The notes: generated by a model from the sequence alone, not told the origin. DNA of 14,307 nt from Calditrichia bacterium (GCA_030430345.1 JAUIFT010000012.1:1-14307); one strand, 5' to 3'; numbered from the stretch's first letter, positions 1 through 8,042 are shown. Program-made: numbers and translations.

Positions 1-76
1 GCGTTATTCCCCGGGGAGACTTTATGAGAAATTTTACTCGATTATTGCATATTCTGCATCTTAATGCCTGGCGCTT

Positions 77-166
77 GTCATTGCGAGGAGTGCAGCGACG
101 AAGCAATCTGAGCCAACCGGGAATGAGATTGCTTCGCCGAACAAAAAATTTTCGACGCGCAATGAC
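77..166. repeat. Degenerate palindromic dispersed repeat (REP/MITE-like), about 90 bp
   Basis: The ends are perfect inverted copies: GTCATTGCG at 77-85 and CGCAATGAC at 158-166. An inner 11-bp pair, CGAAGCAATCT at 99-109 and AGATTGCTTCG at 126-136, is also perfect. The left arm (attgcgaggagtgcagcgac) resembles a palindromic repeat I recall from the spacers of many bacterial genomes. The right half has decayed, since 137-157 no longer mirrors the left arm. The element contains the ATG at 162, the likely start codon of the downstream metalloprotease. The palindrome is seen directly; membership of a dispersed family is from memory, because there is only one copy in this window. Confidence 0.75.
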
Positions 167-2882
167 CAATCCGAAACATATATCATCCTTTACTAAAATC
201 CATAATAACCGTCTTTTTATTATTCTATTTATCTGCTGCCTTACGTCTTTTCTGCCCGCCCAGGAAGGCGAAAAAACGACAGCAACAGACTCGCTATCGA
301 CTGCCAGCCAAAGTGACTCCACCCAAAAAACATTTGCCAAGAAAAAGAAGAAGAAATCCGGGAAAGACTTTGAAGATCTCATCGAAGATTATGAGATCAT
401 TGAAGGGCTCTTCACCTTCTACCGGGATGCCGATGAAAACAAGGTTTATATGGAAATTCTTCCGGCCCAGCTGAACAAGGTATTTCTCTGCAACATCACC
501 CGGGAGTCTGCCGAAGGCGCTATTTTTGACGGTGGTGCACTGCTTCAGCAATTTCCTTTCTTCTTTAAAAAAGTAGGAAAAAAGATTCACTTCATCGAAG
601 AGAATCTGCGCATCCGCGCGGCGGAAGGATCGTCAATCAACAAGGCGATTGCGCGGGATATCTCCAATTCTCTGAAAGGGGTAGCGAAAATTGCCAGTTT
701 GCCCCATGAGTCACGGGGCAGCTTTCTCATCGATATCAATGAATTGTTTGCAAAAGATTTTGGCAATGTCAACCTGTTGACCGGCCGCTCGAAAATGTCC
801 TTTTCCCTGGACAAAAGTGGCAGCTACATCTCCCGGTTAAAATCCTTTCCAAAAAACAGCGAACTGGAAATGACCCTGCACTTTAAGAGCAGCAAACCGC
901 AGTCGCTCCTCTTTACCCTGGCGGACTCCCGCAGCATGATCCATCGCTACCGCTTTAGCCTTTCCGAAATTCCGAAGAGCAATTATCAGCCACGGCAGGC
1001 GGATAGCCGCATCGGGCATTTCACCACGATCTACCAGGACTACACCAGCACTTTAAATGAAGATCCTTACCAGCGCTATATCAATCGCTGGCATCTGGAA
1101 AAGTCCGAGCCGCAGTTTGCCCTTTCTCCCCCGCGCCAGCCCATCGTTTACTGGATCGAGAACACCGTTCCCCGGGAATACCGGGATGCGATTCGCGAAG
1201 GCGTGCTTAGCTGGAACAGCACCTTTGAAAACATCGGTTTCCGGGATGCGCTCGTCGTCCGGGAAATGCCGGATGATGCCGACTGGGACCCGGCGGACAT
1301 CCGCTACAATACCATTCGCTGGATCGTTAAACCAGGCGATGCCTATGCTGTCGGTCCATTTCGTGCCAATCCTTACACCGGCCAAATTTATGATGCCGAT
1401 ATTCGCATCAGCGCGGACGTGCTTCGTTTTCAGGCTCTCTCTTTTTCGCAATTTGTCGAACCATCCGCCTGGCAAAGTGGCCGCTTTCCCATACCGCTTT
1501 TTCCCGAGATTACTGCGGATTCTCTCCCGGTTAATGCACACTCCCAATGTCACTATAGCCGAGGCATGCAGCAGCAAATGGCCTTTGCCCAGAGCATCCT
1601 GCAGTCACAGCCCGATATGGCAATTGACAGCCCGCGCTTTCAGCAATTTATTCGCCAGGCATTGGTAAACCTGGTTGCCCATGAAGTTGGGCATACGCTC
1701 GGATTACGGCACAATTTTAAAGGCAGCACCGCCTATTCGCTACAGAAAATGCAGGATGAAAATTTTGTTCGTAAAAATGGTCTCACCGGATCTTTAATGG
1801 ACTACACCGCCGTGAATATCGCCCCGGATAATCGGGATGGCAGCGCCCGCTTCCAAACCCGCCCGGGCGCTTATGATCAATGGGCGATCGAGTATGCCTA
1901 TCGTCCGTACGATGCGCGCGGCAACGAAAGCGAAACCGAAATGCTGCGAAAAATCGCCCGTCGCGCCGCGGAAAAGCCGCTTCAATACGGTACAGATGAA
2001 GATGCTTTTGGCGCTTCCACCAAAGCCGTCGACCCGCACAGCAATCTTTGGGACCTCGGGGACGATCCCCTCGAATTTTACCGTCTGCGCCTTAAGCTTA
2101 CCCGCGAGCTCTGGAAAAACCTGGAGAAAAAATTTCGGAAAGAAGGCGGCGATTATAAAAAATTGCGGCAGGTGTTTAACGTTGGCGTCGCGGAATATTT
2201 TATGGCGGGGCAAATTGTCAGCCGCTACATCGGCGGTCTTCATCATTACCGTGATCGCATGGGAGATCCTGATGGGCGTCCGCCGTTTGAAGTAATACCG
2301 GCTGATAAGCAGCGGGAAGCATTGCAATTCTTAATCAAGCACTTTTTCCAGGAAGAATCTTTCCGGTTTTCTCCGGAGATGCTCAACAGGCTTGGGGTAG
2401 AGCGGGAGATGGATTTTATTAATTCCGTTAATCGTATCGACCGGCTGGATTATCCCATCCACGGTATTGTTCAGGTGCTGCAGGCGACCACCTTGTTTCG
2501 CCTCTTCCACCACCGGGCGATGGTGCGTATGCAGGATAATGAAATCCGCTTCGAAAAGGGCGATCCGTTTACTATTGCGGAATTACTTGCCGCGGTTCGC
2601 CAGGCGATCTGGACAGAAATTCAACAGGGGAAAAATGCCAGCAGTTTTCGGCGGGAGCTGCAGCGGATTCATCTTTATGTACTGGATGATCTGATCGTGC
2701 GGAAAACCAACTTTTACCCGCGGGATGCCGTCACCATGGCGCGGGATGATTTACGGGTCATCAAAGAGATGATCGAAGCGCAGGGCGATCTCAGTCAATT
2801 TGATGCCTATACCGCTGCGCACTTGCGGGAAACCCTCGCGAAAGTCAGCGCAACTCTGGAGGCACAAATTATCCGCCGTTAA
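162..2882 (+). CDS. Secreted zinc-dependent metalloprotease, DUF5118/DUF5117/DUF4953 type (metzincin-like)
   Basis: A protein of about 906 aa from the ATG at 162. It opens with a basic segment and a hydrophobic stretch (LFIILFICCLTSFLPAQ), so it is probably exported. A Ser/Thr-rich linker and a six-lysine run (about residues 59-66) follow. The next region fits DUF5118 and DUF5117 (roughly 65-300), and the catalytic half fits DUF4953. The zinc site HEVGHTLGLRH lies at 507-517 (ligands H507, H511, H517; catalytic E508), and SLMDYTA with M546 is the likely Met-turn. Family members are secreted or periplasmic proteases, common in Bacteroidota and of unknown substrate. The frame also opens at an ATG at 24 behind GGGGAG (13-18), but residues from that start are encoded by the palindromic repeat and look non-native. 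No Shine-Dalgarno precedes 162, so the start is uncertain. The family call is firm. Confidence 0.9.
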   Translation: MTNPKHISSFTKIHNNRLFIILFICCLTSFLPAQEGEKTTATDSLSTASQSDSTQKTFAKKKKKKSGKDFEDLIEDYEIIEGLFTFYRDADENKVYMEILPAQLNKVFLCNITRESAEGAIFDGGALLQQFPFFFKKVGKKIHFIEENLRIRAAEGSSINKAIARDISNSLKGVAKIASLPHESRGSFLIDINELFAKDFGNVNLLTGRSKMSFSLDKSGSYISRLKSFPKNSELEMTLHFKSSKPQSLLFTLADSRSMIHRYRFSLSEIPKSNYQPRQADSRIGHFTTIYQDYTSTLNEDPYQRYINRWHLEKSEPQFALSPPRQPIVYWIENTVPREYRDAIREGVLSWNSTFENIGFRDALVVREMPDDADWDPADIRYNTIRWIVKPGDAYAVGPFRANPYTGQIYDADIRISADVLRFQALSFSQFVEPSAWQSGRFPIPLFPEITADSLPVNAHSQCHYSRGMQQQMAFAQSILQSQPDMAIDSPRFQQFIRQALVNLVAHEVGHTLGLRHNFKGSTAYSLQKMQDENFVRKNGLTGSLMDYTAVNIAPDNRDGSARFQTRPGAYDQWAIEYAYRPYDARGNESETEMLRKIARRAAEKPLQYGTDEDAFGASTKAVDPHSNLWDLGDDPLEFYRLRLKLTRELWKNLEKKFRKEGGDYKKLRQVFNVGVAEYFMAGQIVSRYIGGLHHYRDRMGDPDGRPPFEVIPADKQREALQFLIKHFFQEESFRFSPEMLNRLGVEREMDFINSVNRIDRLDYPIHGIVQVLQATTLFRLFHHRAMVRMQDNEIRFEKGDPFTIAELLAAVRQAIWTEIQQGKNASSFRRELQRIHLYVLDDLIVRKTNFYPRDAVTMARDDLRVIKEMIEAQGDLSQFDAYTAAHLRETLAKVSATLEAQIIRR

Positions 2883-2946
2883 AAAATGTTGAATATAGAA
2901 TTGCCGAATTTATTGCTAATACTTAAGTACAGCCAGGAAAAAAACA

Positions 2947-2990
2947 GCCCGCCAGGGCGACATAAAATAGCGCGGGACGCCAGTCCCGCG
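2947..2990. repeat. Paired GC-rich hairpins with GCCA loops in the spacer before the polyprenyl synthase
   Basis: Two adjacent inverted repeats share the same four-base loop. The first is GCCC-GCCA-GGGC (2947-2958). The second is the perfect 8-bp stem CGCGGGAC-GCCA-GTCCCGCG (2971-2990). Read on the minus strand, the first hairpin is followed by a T-rich tract (complement of the A-run 2938-2944). Read on the plus strand, neither has a T-run, so this is not a normal terminator for the upstream metalloprotease. It could be a dispersed repeat or structure in the 5' leader of the synthase gene. A perfect 10-bp palindrome, TACTTAAGTA (2920-2929), lies just upstream. Confidence 0.55.
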
Positions 2991-3030
2991 CGGGTAACAG
3001 TAGCAGAGACAGACAAGAGAAGGACCGGAA

Positions 3031-4011
3031 ATGAAAGGCGCACTCAAACAGATTTTTTTTGACCCATTCCAGGAAGAGTTCAAAAACTTCGATATACATT
3101 TTAACCAGGTGATGTCCTCGGATATCAAGCTGGTCGATCAGATTGCCAAGTATATTGTCAAGCACAAGGGGAAGCAGTTCCGTCCGGCGCTGGTGCTGGT
3201 TTCTGCCCGTACCCTCGGTGCAGCGACCAATAATACCTACACAATCGCCGCCGTCGTTGAACTGCTCCACACCGCCACCCTGGTGCATGATGACGTGCTG
3301 GACGATTCCGATCTCCGGCGCGGTGTGCGCACCATCCACAAGATCTGGAAGAATAAAGCCTCTATCCTGATGGGTGATTATCTGCTCTCCAAATCACTGA
3401 TCGCGGCGACGGAAACCGGCAGCATCGAAGTGATGAATATCGTTGCTACTGTCGCCAAGCGCCTCATCAAAGGGGCGATGTTCGAAGTCCAGAAAGCGCG
3501 CAGCCTGGATGTAAGCATCGACGATTATTTTCGCATGATTGCCGATAAAACCGCCTCATTGATTTCCGCCTGCTGCGAATTGGGCGCCCTCAGCGTCGCT
3601 TCGACCAAAGAAGAGCAAATTGCGTTGCGCGATTTTGGGGAGAATCTTGGTCTGGCGTTTCAGATCAAAGACGATTTGCTCGACTACCAGAGTTCCAGTG
3701 GCATTCTCGGGAAGCCGGCATTGGCCGATCTTGAGGATAAAAAAATCACTCTGCCATTGTTATACGCTTTCCAGGAAGCCAGCGATAAGGAACAAAAAAG
3801 CATTTATAAAATAGTTAAGAGCGGCACAACCCGAAAAAATATCGGCCTTATTCTGGATTTTGTAAATCGTTACCAGGGTCTGGAGAAAGCGACACAAAAA
3901 GCGCAGGAAATTAAAGACGAGGCAATCTCCGCCCTTAAGATTCTGCCCGATACACCGGCAAAGGAATCTCTGACTGCCCTGGCAGACTTTGTGGTCAATC
4001 GCAACAAATAG
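3031..4011 (+). CDS. Long-chain trans-polyprenyl diphosphate synthase (octaprenyl/heptaprenyl type, IspB-like)
   Basis: A 326-aa protein, the usual length for the family. It condenses isopentenyl diphosphate units in trans onto an allylic diphosphate, most likely making the side chain of menaquinone or another quinone. Visible landmarks are GKQFRP (47-52, IPP binding), the first Asp-rich motif DDVLD at 87-91 followed by DLRRG, and the second Asp-rich motif KDDLLD at 213-218. Both bind Mg-diphosphate. The fifth residue before the first motif is a small alanine (A82, in HTATLVHDD), as in long-chain enzymes, whereas short-chain farnesyl synthases usually carry bulky aromatics there. A GAAGGA Shine-Dalgarno (3019-3024) sits 6 nt before the ATG. 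The gene is followed by a strong terminator, so it is probably transcribed separately from the ApbE gene. Exact product chain length cannot be read from sequence. Confidence 0.93.
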   Translation: MKGALKQIFFDPFQEEFKNFDIHFNQVMSSDIKLVDQIAKYIVKHKGKQFRPALVLVSARTLGAATNNTYTIAAVVELLHTATLVHDDVLDDSDLRRGVRTIHKIWKNKASILMGDYLLSKSLIAATETGSIEVMNIVATVAKRLIKGAMFEVQKARSLDVSIDDYFRMIADKTASLISACCELGALSVASTKEEQIALRDFGENLGLAFQIKDDLLDYQSSSGILGKPALADLEDKKITLPLLYAFQEASDKEQKSIYKIVKSGTTRKNIGLILDFVNRYQGLEKATQKAQEIKDEAISALKILPDTPAKESLTALADFVVNRNK

Positions 4012-4038
4012 TTCGAATGTATATTGGCAGGTTTTTAT

Positions 4039-4077
4039 TGCCCGCGCCGAAGCGGTTCCTTCGGAGCGGGCATTTTA
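4039..4077 (+). terminator. Intrinsic terminator after the polyprenyl synthase gene
   Basis: TGCCCGC (4039-4045) pairs with GCGGGCA (4066-4072). An inner CCGAAG (4047-4052) pairs with CTTCGG (4059-4064) across one G-A mismatch. This gives a 13-bp GC-rich stem with a 6-nt loop, followed by TTTTA. It lies 28 nt after the synthase stop codon and before the ribosome binding site of the ApbE gene. Confidence 0.8.
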
Positions 4078-4087
4078 TCCTCCCACC

Positions 4088-4094
4088 AGGAAGG
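4088..4094 (+). promoter_or_regulatory. Shine-Dalgarno AGGAAGG fixing the ApbE start
   Basis: AGGAAGG lies 8 nt before the ATG at 4103. It favours this start over the longer in-frame opening at 3989, which would run back through the terminator and into the previous gene. The chosen start also gives a proper lipoprotein signal peptide. Confidence 0.8.
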
Positions 4095-4102
4095 CAATAT
4101 TA

Positions 4103-5122
4103 ATGCGTCAATATTTTTACCTCATTTTTTTATCCCTTATAAGTGCCTGTCTACTCAGCTGTAATACATCATCCAATTCGCCTGTCTCCAAAACCGATTT
4201 TCTTATGGGCACATACATTAGCATCACCAGCTATGATGACCAACTACCGCCGGGAAAGATCAGTGAGGGAATTGACAGCGCTTTTCAATACATTCGCTCA
4301 ATCGAGCGCCTTGCCAGTCACTATGCCCCAAAATCACTTATCTGGCAGCTGAATGCTGAACGTCAGGAAGAGCGTAAAGAAAAATTAAGCGGGGATTTGT
4401 TAACGCTCGCCCGGGAAGCGATGCAAATTGCTTCCGATAGCGAGGGGAAATTCGACTTTACACTCTGGCCGGTTTTCCGCTTATGGGGATTTGATTCCGA
4501 CAGCGCCGGCGTTCCGGCACAAGAAAAAATTAGCAGCGAACTACAGTTTGTCGATTTTCAGCAAGTCTCCTTGCAGGGAGATTCACTTCATTTACCCGCC
4601 GGAATGATGGTCGATTTCAGCGGGATTGCCAAAGGATATGCGGTAGAAGCGGCGCGCACGATTCTCAAACGTCATGGCATGAAGAACTTTATCATCGACG
4701 CCGGTGGCAATCTTGGTATTGAATGGCAGCAGGAACGTACTATTGCCGTGCAGGTTCGCCATCCCCGCAAAGCGGAAGCTTTCTGGGGATCTTTTCCGAT
4801 CAAGACCAGCTGCGGTATTGCCACTTCCGGGGATTATCATTTTTATTTTATGGAAACGGGAAAGCGCTATCATCATATTCTTCATCCGGAAACCGGTTAC
4901 CCGGTTGAAGGAGTTGTCGGAACTACTATCGTTGCTCCCAATGCGATCCTCGCCGATGGTTATTCAACCGCGGTTTTTGCGATGGGGCAAACCGCCGGGC
5001 AAGAATTCATCCGTTCCCGTCCTACGCTGGAAGGACTGATGATCACTGAAGAGAATGGTGTGCTGAGCACCTGGGTATCTCCGGGTCTGGCGCAGTTCTT
5101 CAAAACAAGTGAAGAACAATAG
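4103..5122 (+). CDS. apbE: FAD:protein FMN transferase lipoprotein (ApbE family)
   Basis: A 339-aa protein with a lipoprotein signal peptide: hydrophobic residues 4-18, then lipobox LLSC with the lipidated cysteine at C20. ApbE enzymes transfer FMN from FAD to Thr/Ser of extracytoplasmic electron-transfer proteins (Nqr/Rnf subunits and other FMN-binding-domain proteins). Family motifs in order: MGTYISI (35-41), VDFSGIAKGYAVE (170-182), IDAGGN (198-203), TSGDY (241-245), HHILHPETGYPV (257-268) and ADGYSTA (284-290, with the metal-site D285 and T289). The motif usually written D-P-x-T-G reads H261-P-E-T-G here. No protein encoded in this window shows an obvious flavinylation target, so the substrate must lie elsewhere. 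The gene follows a quinone-tail synthase, a plausible but weak link to respiration, since a terminator separates them. A short palindrome (GATCTT-A-AAGATC, 5122-5134) overlaps the stop. Confidence 0.92.
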   Translation: MRQYFYLIFLSLISACLLSCNTSSNSPVSKTDFLMGTYISITSYDDQLPPGKISEGIDSAFQYIRSIERLASHYAPKSLIWQLNAERQEERKEKLSGDLLTLAREAMQIASDSEGKFDFTLWPVFRLWGFDSDSAGVPAQEKISSELQFVDFQQVSLQGDSLHLPAGMMVDFSGIAKGYAVEAARTILKRHGMKNFIIDAGGNLGIEWQQERTIAVQVRHPRKAEAFWGSFPIKTSCGIATSGDYHFYFMETGKRYHHILHPETGYPVEGVVGTTIVAPNAILADGYSTAVFAMGQTAGQEFIRSRPTLEGLMITEENGVLSTWVSPGLAQFFKTSEEQ

Positions 5123-5139
5123 ATCTTAAAGATCACTAC

Positions 5140-5172
5140 CATTCATCCTGAGCCGTCGAAGGGTGAATAATG
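5140..5172. repeat. Short palindromic intergenic repeat (TCCTGAGC...GAAGG type)
   Basis: CATTCATCCT at 5140-5149 is mirrored imperfectly by AGGGTGAATAATG at 5160-5172 around the core GAGCCGTCGA. This matches the general look of a short repeat I recall from the spacers of many bacterial genomes (TCATCCTGAGC..GTCGAAGGATGA). It lies between the ApbE and RidA genes. Only one copy is in the window, so the dispersed-repeat status is from memory, not shown here. Confidence 0.55.
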
Positions 5173-5252
5173 ACTAAACCGTATTATCTTCAGACAATTC
5201 TTAAACACTTTCATCAAATCTTTTCATCTTTTAACATTCACAGGTGAACGAA

Positions 5253-5260
5253 AGAAGGAG
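5253..5260 (+). promoter_or_regulatory. Shine-Dalgarno AGAAGGAG unusually close to the ridA-like start
   Basis: AGAAGGAG ends only 2 nt before the ATG at 5263, closer than the usual 5-9 nt. No better in-frame start follows before residue 66, deep inside the domain, so this start is kept. The short spacing may lower translation efficiency. Confidence 0.55.
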
Positions 5261-5262
5261 CC

Positions 5263-5670
5263 ATGGCAAAGTCCTATCACAATCCGCCGGAATTATTTGA
5301 CAGCACCCAATACGGCTTTTCCCAAATCGTTACCGCACCGGCGGCTGGCCGAACCGTTTACCTTTCCGGACAGGTCGCCTGGGATAACGGGGAAACGATA
5401 GTTGGCCCCGGCGATTTCCCCCTGCAAATCGCGCAGACGTTCCGCAATCTTGCAACGGCAATGGCAGCCGCCGGTGGTCAGCTCTCCGACATCGTTTCCA
5501 TGCGCATCTATTTTCTCGAAGAGAAGGCCGATGAACTGTCACATATCAGCAGAGCATTAAGCGAGTACTTTCCGGTGAATCAAGCACCGGCAACAACCTG
5601 GATTGGCGTTCGCGCTTTGGCAGACCCCGCATTTATGATCGAAATCGAAGCGACGGCCGTTATTGAGTAA
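5263..5670 (+). CDS. RidA/YjgF/UK114-family protein lacking the archetypal arginine
   Basis: A 135-aa single-domain protein of normal family length with no signal peptide, so cytoplasmic. RidA proteins are trimers that hydrolyse reactive enamine/imine intermediates such as 2-aminoacrylate. Family features seen are YLSGQVAWD (33-41), the helix IAQTFRNLATAMAAAGG (56-72), MRIYF (80-84) and the C-terminal IEIEATAVI (126-134, with E127 and E129). In true RidA the PARS motif supplies the substrate-carboxylate arginine (R105 in E. coli). Here the same place reads P109-A-T111-T. This suggests one of the Rid subgroups without standard imine deaminase activity, so the exact reaction is unknown and no symbol is given. 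It stands between repeat-bearing spacers with no obvious operon partner. Confidence 0.88.
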   Translation: MAKSYHNPPELFDSTQYGFSQIVTAPAAGRTVYLSGQVAWDNGETIVGPGDFPLQIAQTFRNLATAMAAAGGQLSDIVSMRIYFLEEKADELSHISRALSEYFPVNQAPATTWIGVRALADPAFMIEIEATAVIE

Positions 5671-5708
5671 TCAATGCTTGTTTTTACGTCACTGATGTGG
5701 AAAGGCCG

Positions 5709-5737
5709 TTGTAAAGATGAATGACATTGTCTATATT
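5709..5737 (+). promoter_or_regulatory. Candidate sigma-70-like promoter for the M23 peptidase gene
   Basis: TTGTAA (5709-5714) and TATATT (5732-5737) are separated by exactly 17 nt. They match 4/6 and 5/6 of the consensus hexamers. Transcription would begin near 5744, giving a leader of about 60 nt before the ATG at 5805. This is a pattern match only. Confidence 0.35.
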
Positions 5738-5804
5738 ATGCACTCCCGTGCCTCTGCGCCGGCTGTTGAGAGAAACTATTCATTAAACCAGACTATTGCC
5801 GCTC

Positions 5805-8027
5805 ATGATCTTCCGTTATTTATTTTGCCTTATCATCACTATTAGCACATTTTTACCTGCACAGGATTATCTCTGGCCCACTGATGCCAGCGAGCTGATG
5901 ACCAGCAGTTTTTGTGAATTTCGGCCCCGGCATTACCATGCCGCCATCGACATCAAGACCTGGAACCAGACCGGTTACAAAATTGTTGCGATTGAAGATG
6001 GCTACGTGTACCGGATTCGCGTCGCTGCCACTGGCTACGGCAAAGCTATTTACCTGAAGTTAAAAGATGGCAACTTTGTTGTTTACGCCCATCTGGACGG
6101 CTTTACGCCGGAATTGGAAAGCTACACCGATTCACTCCGCCTGAAGGCCCGCAGGAATATTCTGGATAATTACCCTGGCGTGGCGCGTTTTCCGGTAAAA
6201 AAAGGGCAACATATCGGCTATACCGGGGAAACCGGCATTGGCGTCCCGCACCTCCATTTCGAAATACGCGACAAGCACCAACGCCCGATGAATCCGCTAA
6301 AGTATTATAAGCATATTATTAAAGATACCACCGCGCCGCGCCCCCGTTACCTCGCCGTCGTTCCCCAGGGTGCGAAGTCATTTGTTAATTATAAGCCGGA
6401 TACTTTAATTACCGCGGTCGCCCAGCAGACCCGGGTAAAAGTAAAACCGATTTATCTTACCGGGAAGGCCTACCTGGCCATGCGTATTTTTGATATGGCT
6501 GATGGCAATACCAATCGCTTCGATATGTACCGCGGTGAGATGTTCATCAACGATTCGCTGGTTTACCAGGTACAGTACGACCGCTTCAGTTACGATGAAA
6601 CCCGATTGCTGGAAATTGATAAAAACTTCTCCCTCTGGCGAAAGGGATATCGTTATTACCACAACTTTTACCGCCACCCGGCCAACAGTTTGCCCTTTTA
6701 TAAGAAGACGCCGAAAAACGGCGGTTTATTATCCGGCAAGTCTTTAAAGGAAGGCAGAAACACAGTTCGTATCATCGCCTACGATTATTATGACAATAAA
6801 TGTGAAGTGGAAATTCCGGTTATTTTCTACCGGAAATTACTTCCCCGGGTGCAAAATGTGAAGAAATCTGCGTCTTCGCTAACTTTCGATGTGCGCTCTC
6901 CCTTGCCGCTGGAGAATTTCCAAGTAAACAGGGTCACCTACAATCCGGTTCGCCGGGTGCCGCTGAAAAACTTTCAGCTAACCTCCCTGGAAAATGAAGT
7001 GCTCAGCTCCTATCATTACTACCGGCTAACCATTCCCCGCCGGTCACCGAGCCGGCAGGCAGCCTTTTCATTTAGTGCGCAGGCCGAAGGAAACGTTCCG
7101 ACCCTTCCCGTATATGTCTTTGCCGACACGCTTGCCGCACCGGCACAAAACAGCCAGTGGAGTATCAAATTTTTTGGTGATTGGGCGACAGCGGCCGCAA
7201 ATGGGTATCCGGTCAAGCCGGTGATGAATCAAAAAGCGCCGGCCTACTTCTATCAATACGAACCGGATCGCTCCTTTATTGCCATTCAGCGGGATAATAT
7301 TGCCGGTTTGAAAACGGTTTACGGAGATGCTTACGATCGCCGCTTGCAGCAAGAGATGCACCGCTGGACCCAGGTAATTCCCGGAAAGGAACGGACTGCC
7401 TACTCGGAAGATCGCTTTCTTCAGATACGCTTCCCCAGCAATGCCGTTTATGATACAACCTACGTCTCCATCAGCAAGGTTGCGCCGACAATTCCGCTCC
7501 GTGACCAATATCGTTATCTGAGTGCGGAGTATGTCACTGAGCCGTTCGATCAGCCCATGAATTACGGGGCGAATATTTCCATCACGCTGCCGGATTCCAT
7601 TGCTGCTCTGGATGGTATCGGGGCTTATTATCGAAAGCTGGGTGGTTCCTGGAGATTTCTACCAACGAAACGGAGTGGAAATACTTTAAATACCCGCATT
7701 ACCAGCCTGGAAAAGTTTGCGATTATTCAGGATACAATTCCTCCCACGATCCGGCCATTAAATTTGCGCAAATTTAACCAGTCCCGGGCGAAAAATCTCC
7801 CGCTGCGCTTTTCAGTGGGGGATGGCATGTCCGGCATCTATCGGGAAATGCGATTCCGGGTGGAAGTGGATGGCCGCTGGACGCTCTACGAATATGACCC
7901 GGAAGAGAAGTTCCTGATTGTCCATCGAAAGAACATCCCCTCCGGGAAACACAATCTGCAGGTGTATGTTACTGATAACGCCGGTAATCGCACCGTAAAA
8001 CGATATGAAATTACAAACCTGCGCTAG
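5805..8027 (+). CDS. Secreted M23 family metallopeptidase with long beta-rich C-terminal region
   Basis: A protein of 740 aa. It begins with a signal peptide (MIFRYLFCLIITISTFLPAQ). The M23 (LytM-type) domain follows at once, at about residues 22-165: HAAID gives zinc ligands H45 and D49, YAHLDGF holds the mid-domain histidine, and VPHLHFEIRD supplies H149 and H151. All key residues are present, so it is probably active, cutting peptidoglycan peptide bridges or related periplasmic peptides. The remaining ~570 residues look beta-rich. An Ig-like unit opens with DTTAPRPRY and the C-terminal one with DTIPPTIRPL, and the latter ends in VTDNAGN. A TTG at 5796 would add three residues, but the ATG at 5805 gives the better signal peptide. 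Neither has a clear Shine-Dalgarno. No C-terminal sorting signal was recognised. Confidence 0.9.
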   Translation: MIFRYLFCLIITISTFLPAQDYLWPTDASELMTSSFCEFRPRHYHAAIDIKTWNQTGYKIVAIEDGYVYRIRVAATGYGKAIYLKLKDGNFVVYAHLDGFTPELESYTDSLRLKARRNILDNYPGVARFPVKKGQHIGYTGETGIGVPHLHFEIRDKHQRPMNPLKYYKHIIKDTTAPRPRYLAVVPQGAKSFVNYKPDTLITAVAQQTRVKVKPIYLTGKAYLAMRIFDMADGNTNRFDMYRGEMFINDSLVYQVQYDRFSYDETRLLEIDKNFSLWRKGYRYYHNFYRHPANSLPFYKKTPKNGGLLSGKSLKEGRNTVRIIAYDYYDNKCEVEIPVIFYRKLLPRVQNVKKSASSLTFDVRSPLPLENFQVNRVTYNPVRRVPLKNFQLTSLENEVLSSYHYYRLTIPRRSPSRQAAFSFSAQAEGNVPTLPVYVFADTLAAPAQNSQWSIKFFGDWATAAANGYPVKPVMNQKAPAYFYQYEPDRSFIAIQRDNIAGLKTVYGDAYDRRLQQEMHRWTQVIPGKERTAYSEDRFLQIRFPSNAVYDTTYVSISKVAPTIPLRDQYRYLSAEYVTEPFDQPMNYGANISITLPDSIAALDGIGAYYRKLGGSWRFLPTKRSGNTLNTRITSLEKFAIIQDTIPPTIRPLNLRKFNQSRAKNLPLRFSVGDGMSGIYREMRFRVEVDGRWTLYEYDPEEKFLIVHRKNIPSGKHNLQVYVTDNAGNRTVKRYEITNLR

Positions 8028-8042
8028 ATTCTTTTTGAAACA

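Noticed and set aside
1..64. Possible tail of an upstream plus-strand gene (frames ending at 27 or 64)
   Set aside because: Two frames are open from the edge for 8 and 20 codons respectively. Neither has a recognisable C-terminus, and nothing distinguishes them from chance.
1053..1577. 174-aa minus-strand frame opposite the metalloprotease
   Set aside because: Antisense shadow of the conserved catalytic region, with no family resemblance.
1057..1668. 203-aa plus-strand frame inside the metalloprotease gene
   Set aside because: It lies wholly inside a well-supported gene in another frame. Its composition (Ser/Pro/Arg-rich) is typical of a frame shadow, with no domain.
3989..4102. 38-codon N-terminal extension of the ApbE frame
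   Set aside because: It would overlap the synthase gene and run through the intrinsic terminator. The start at 4103 has a good Shine-Dalgarno and begins a proper lipoprotein signal.
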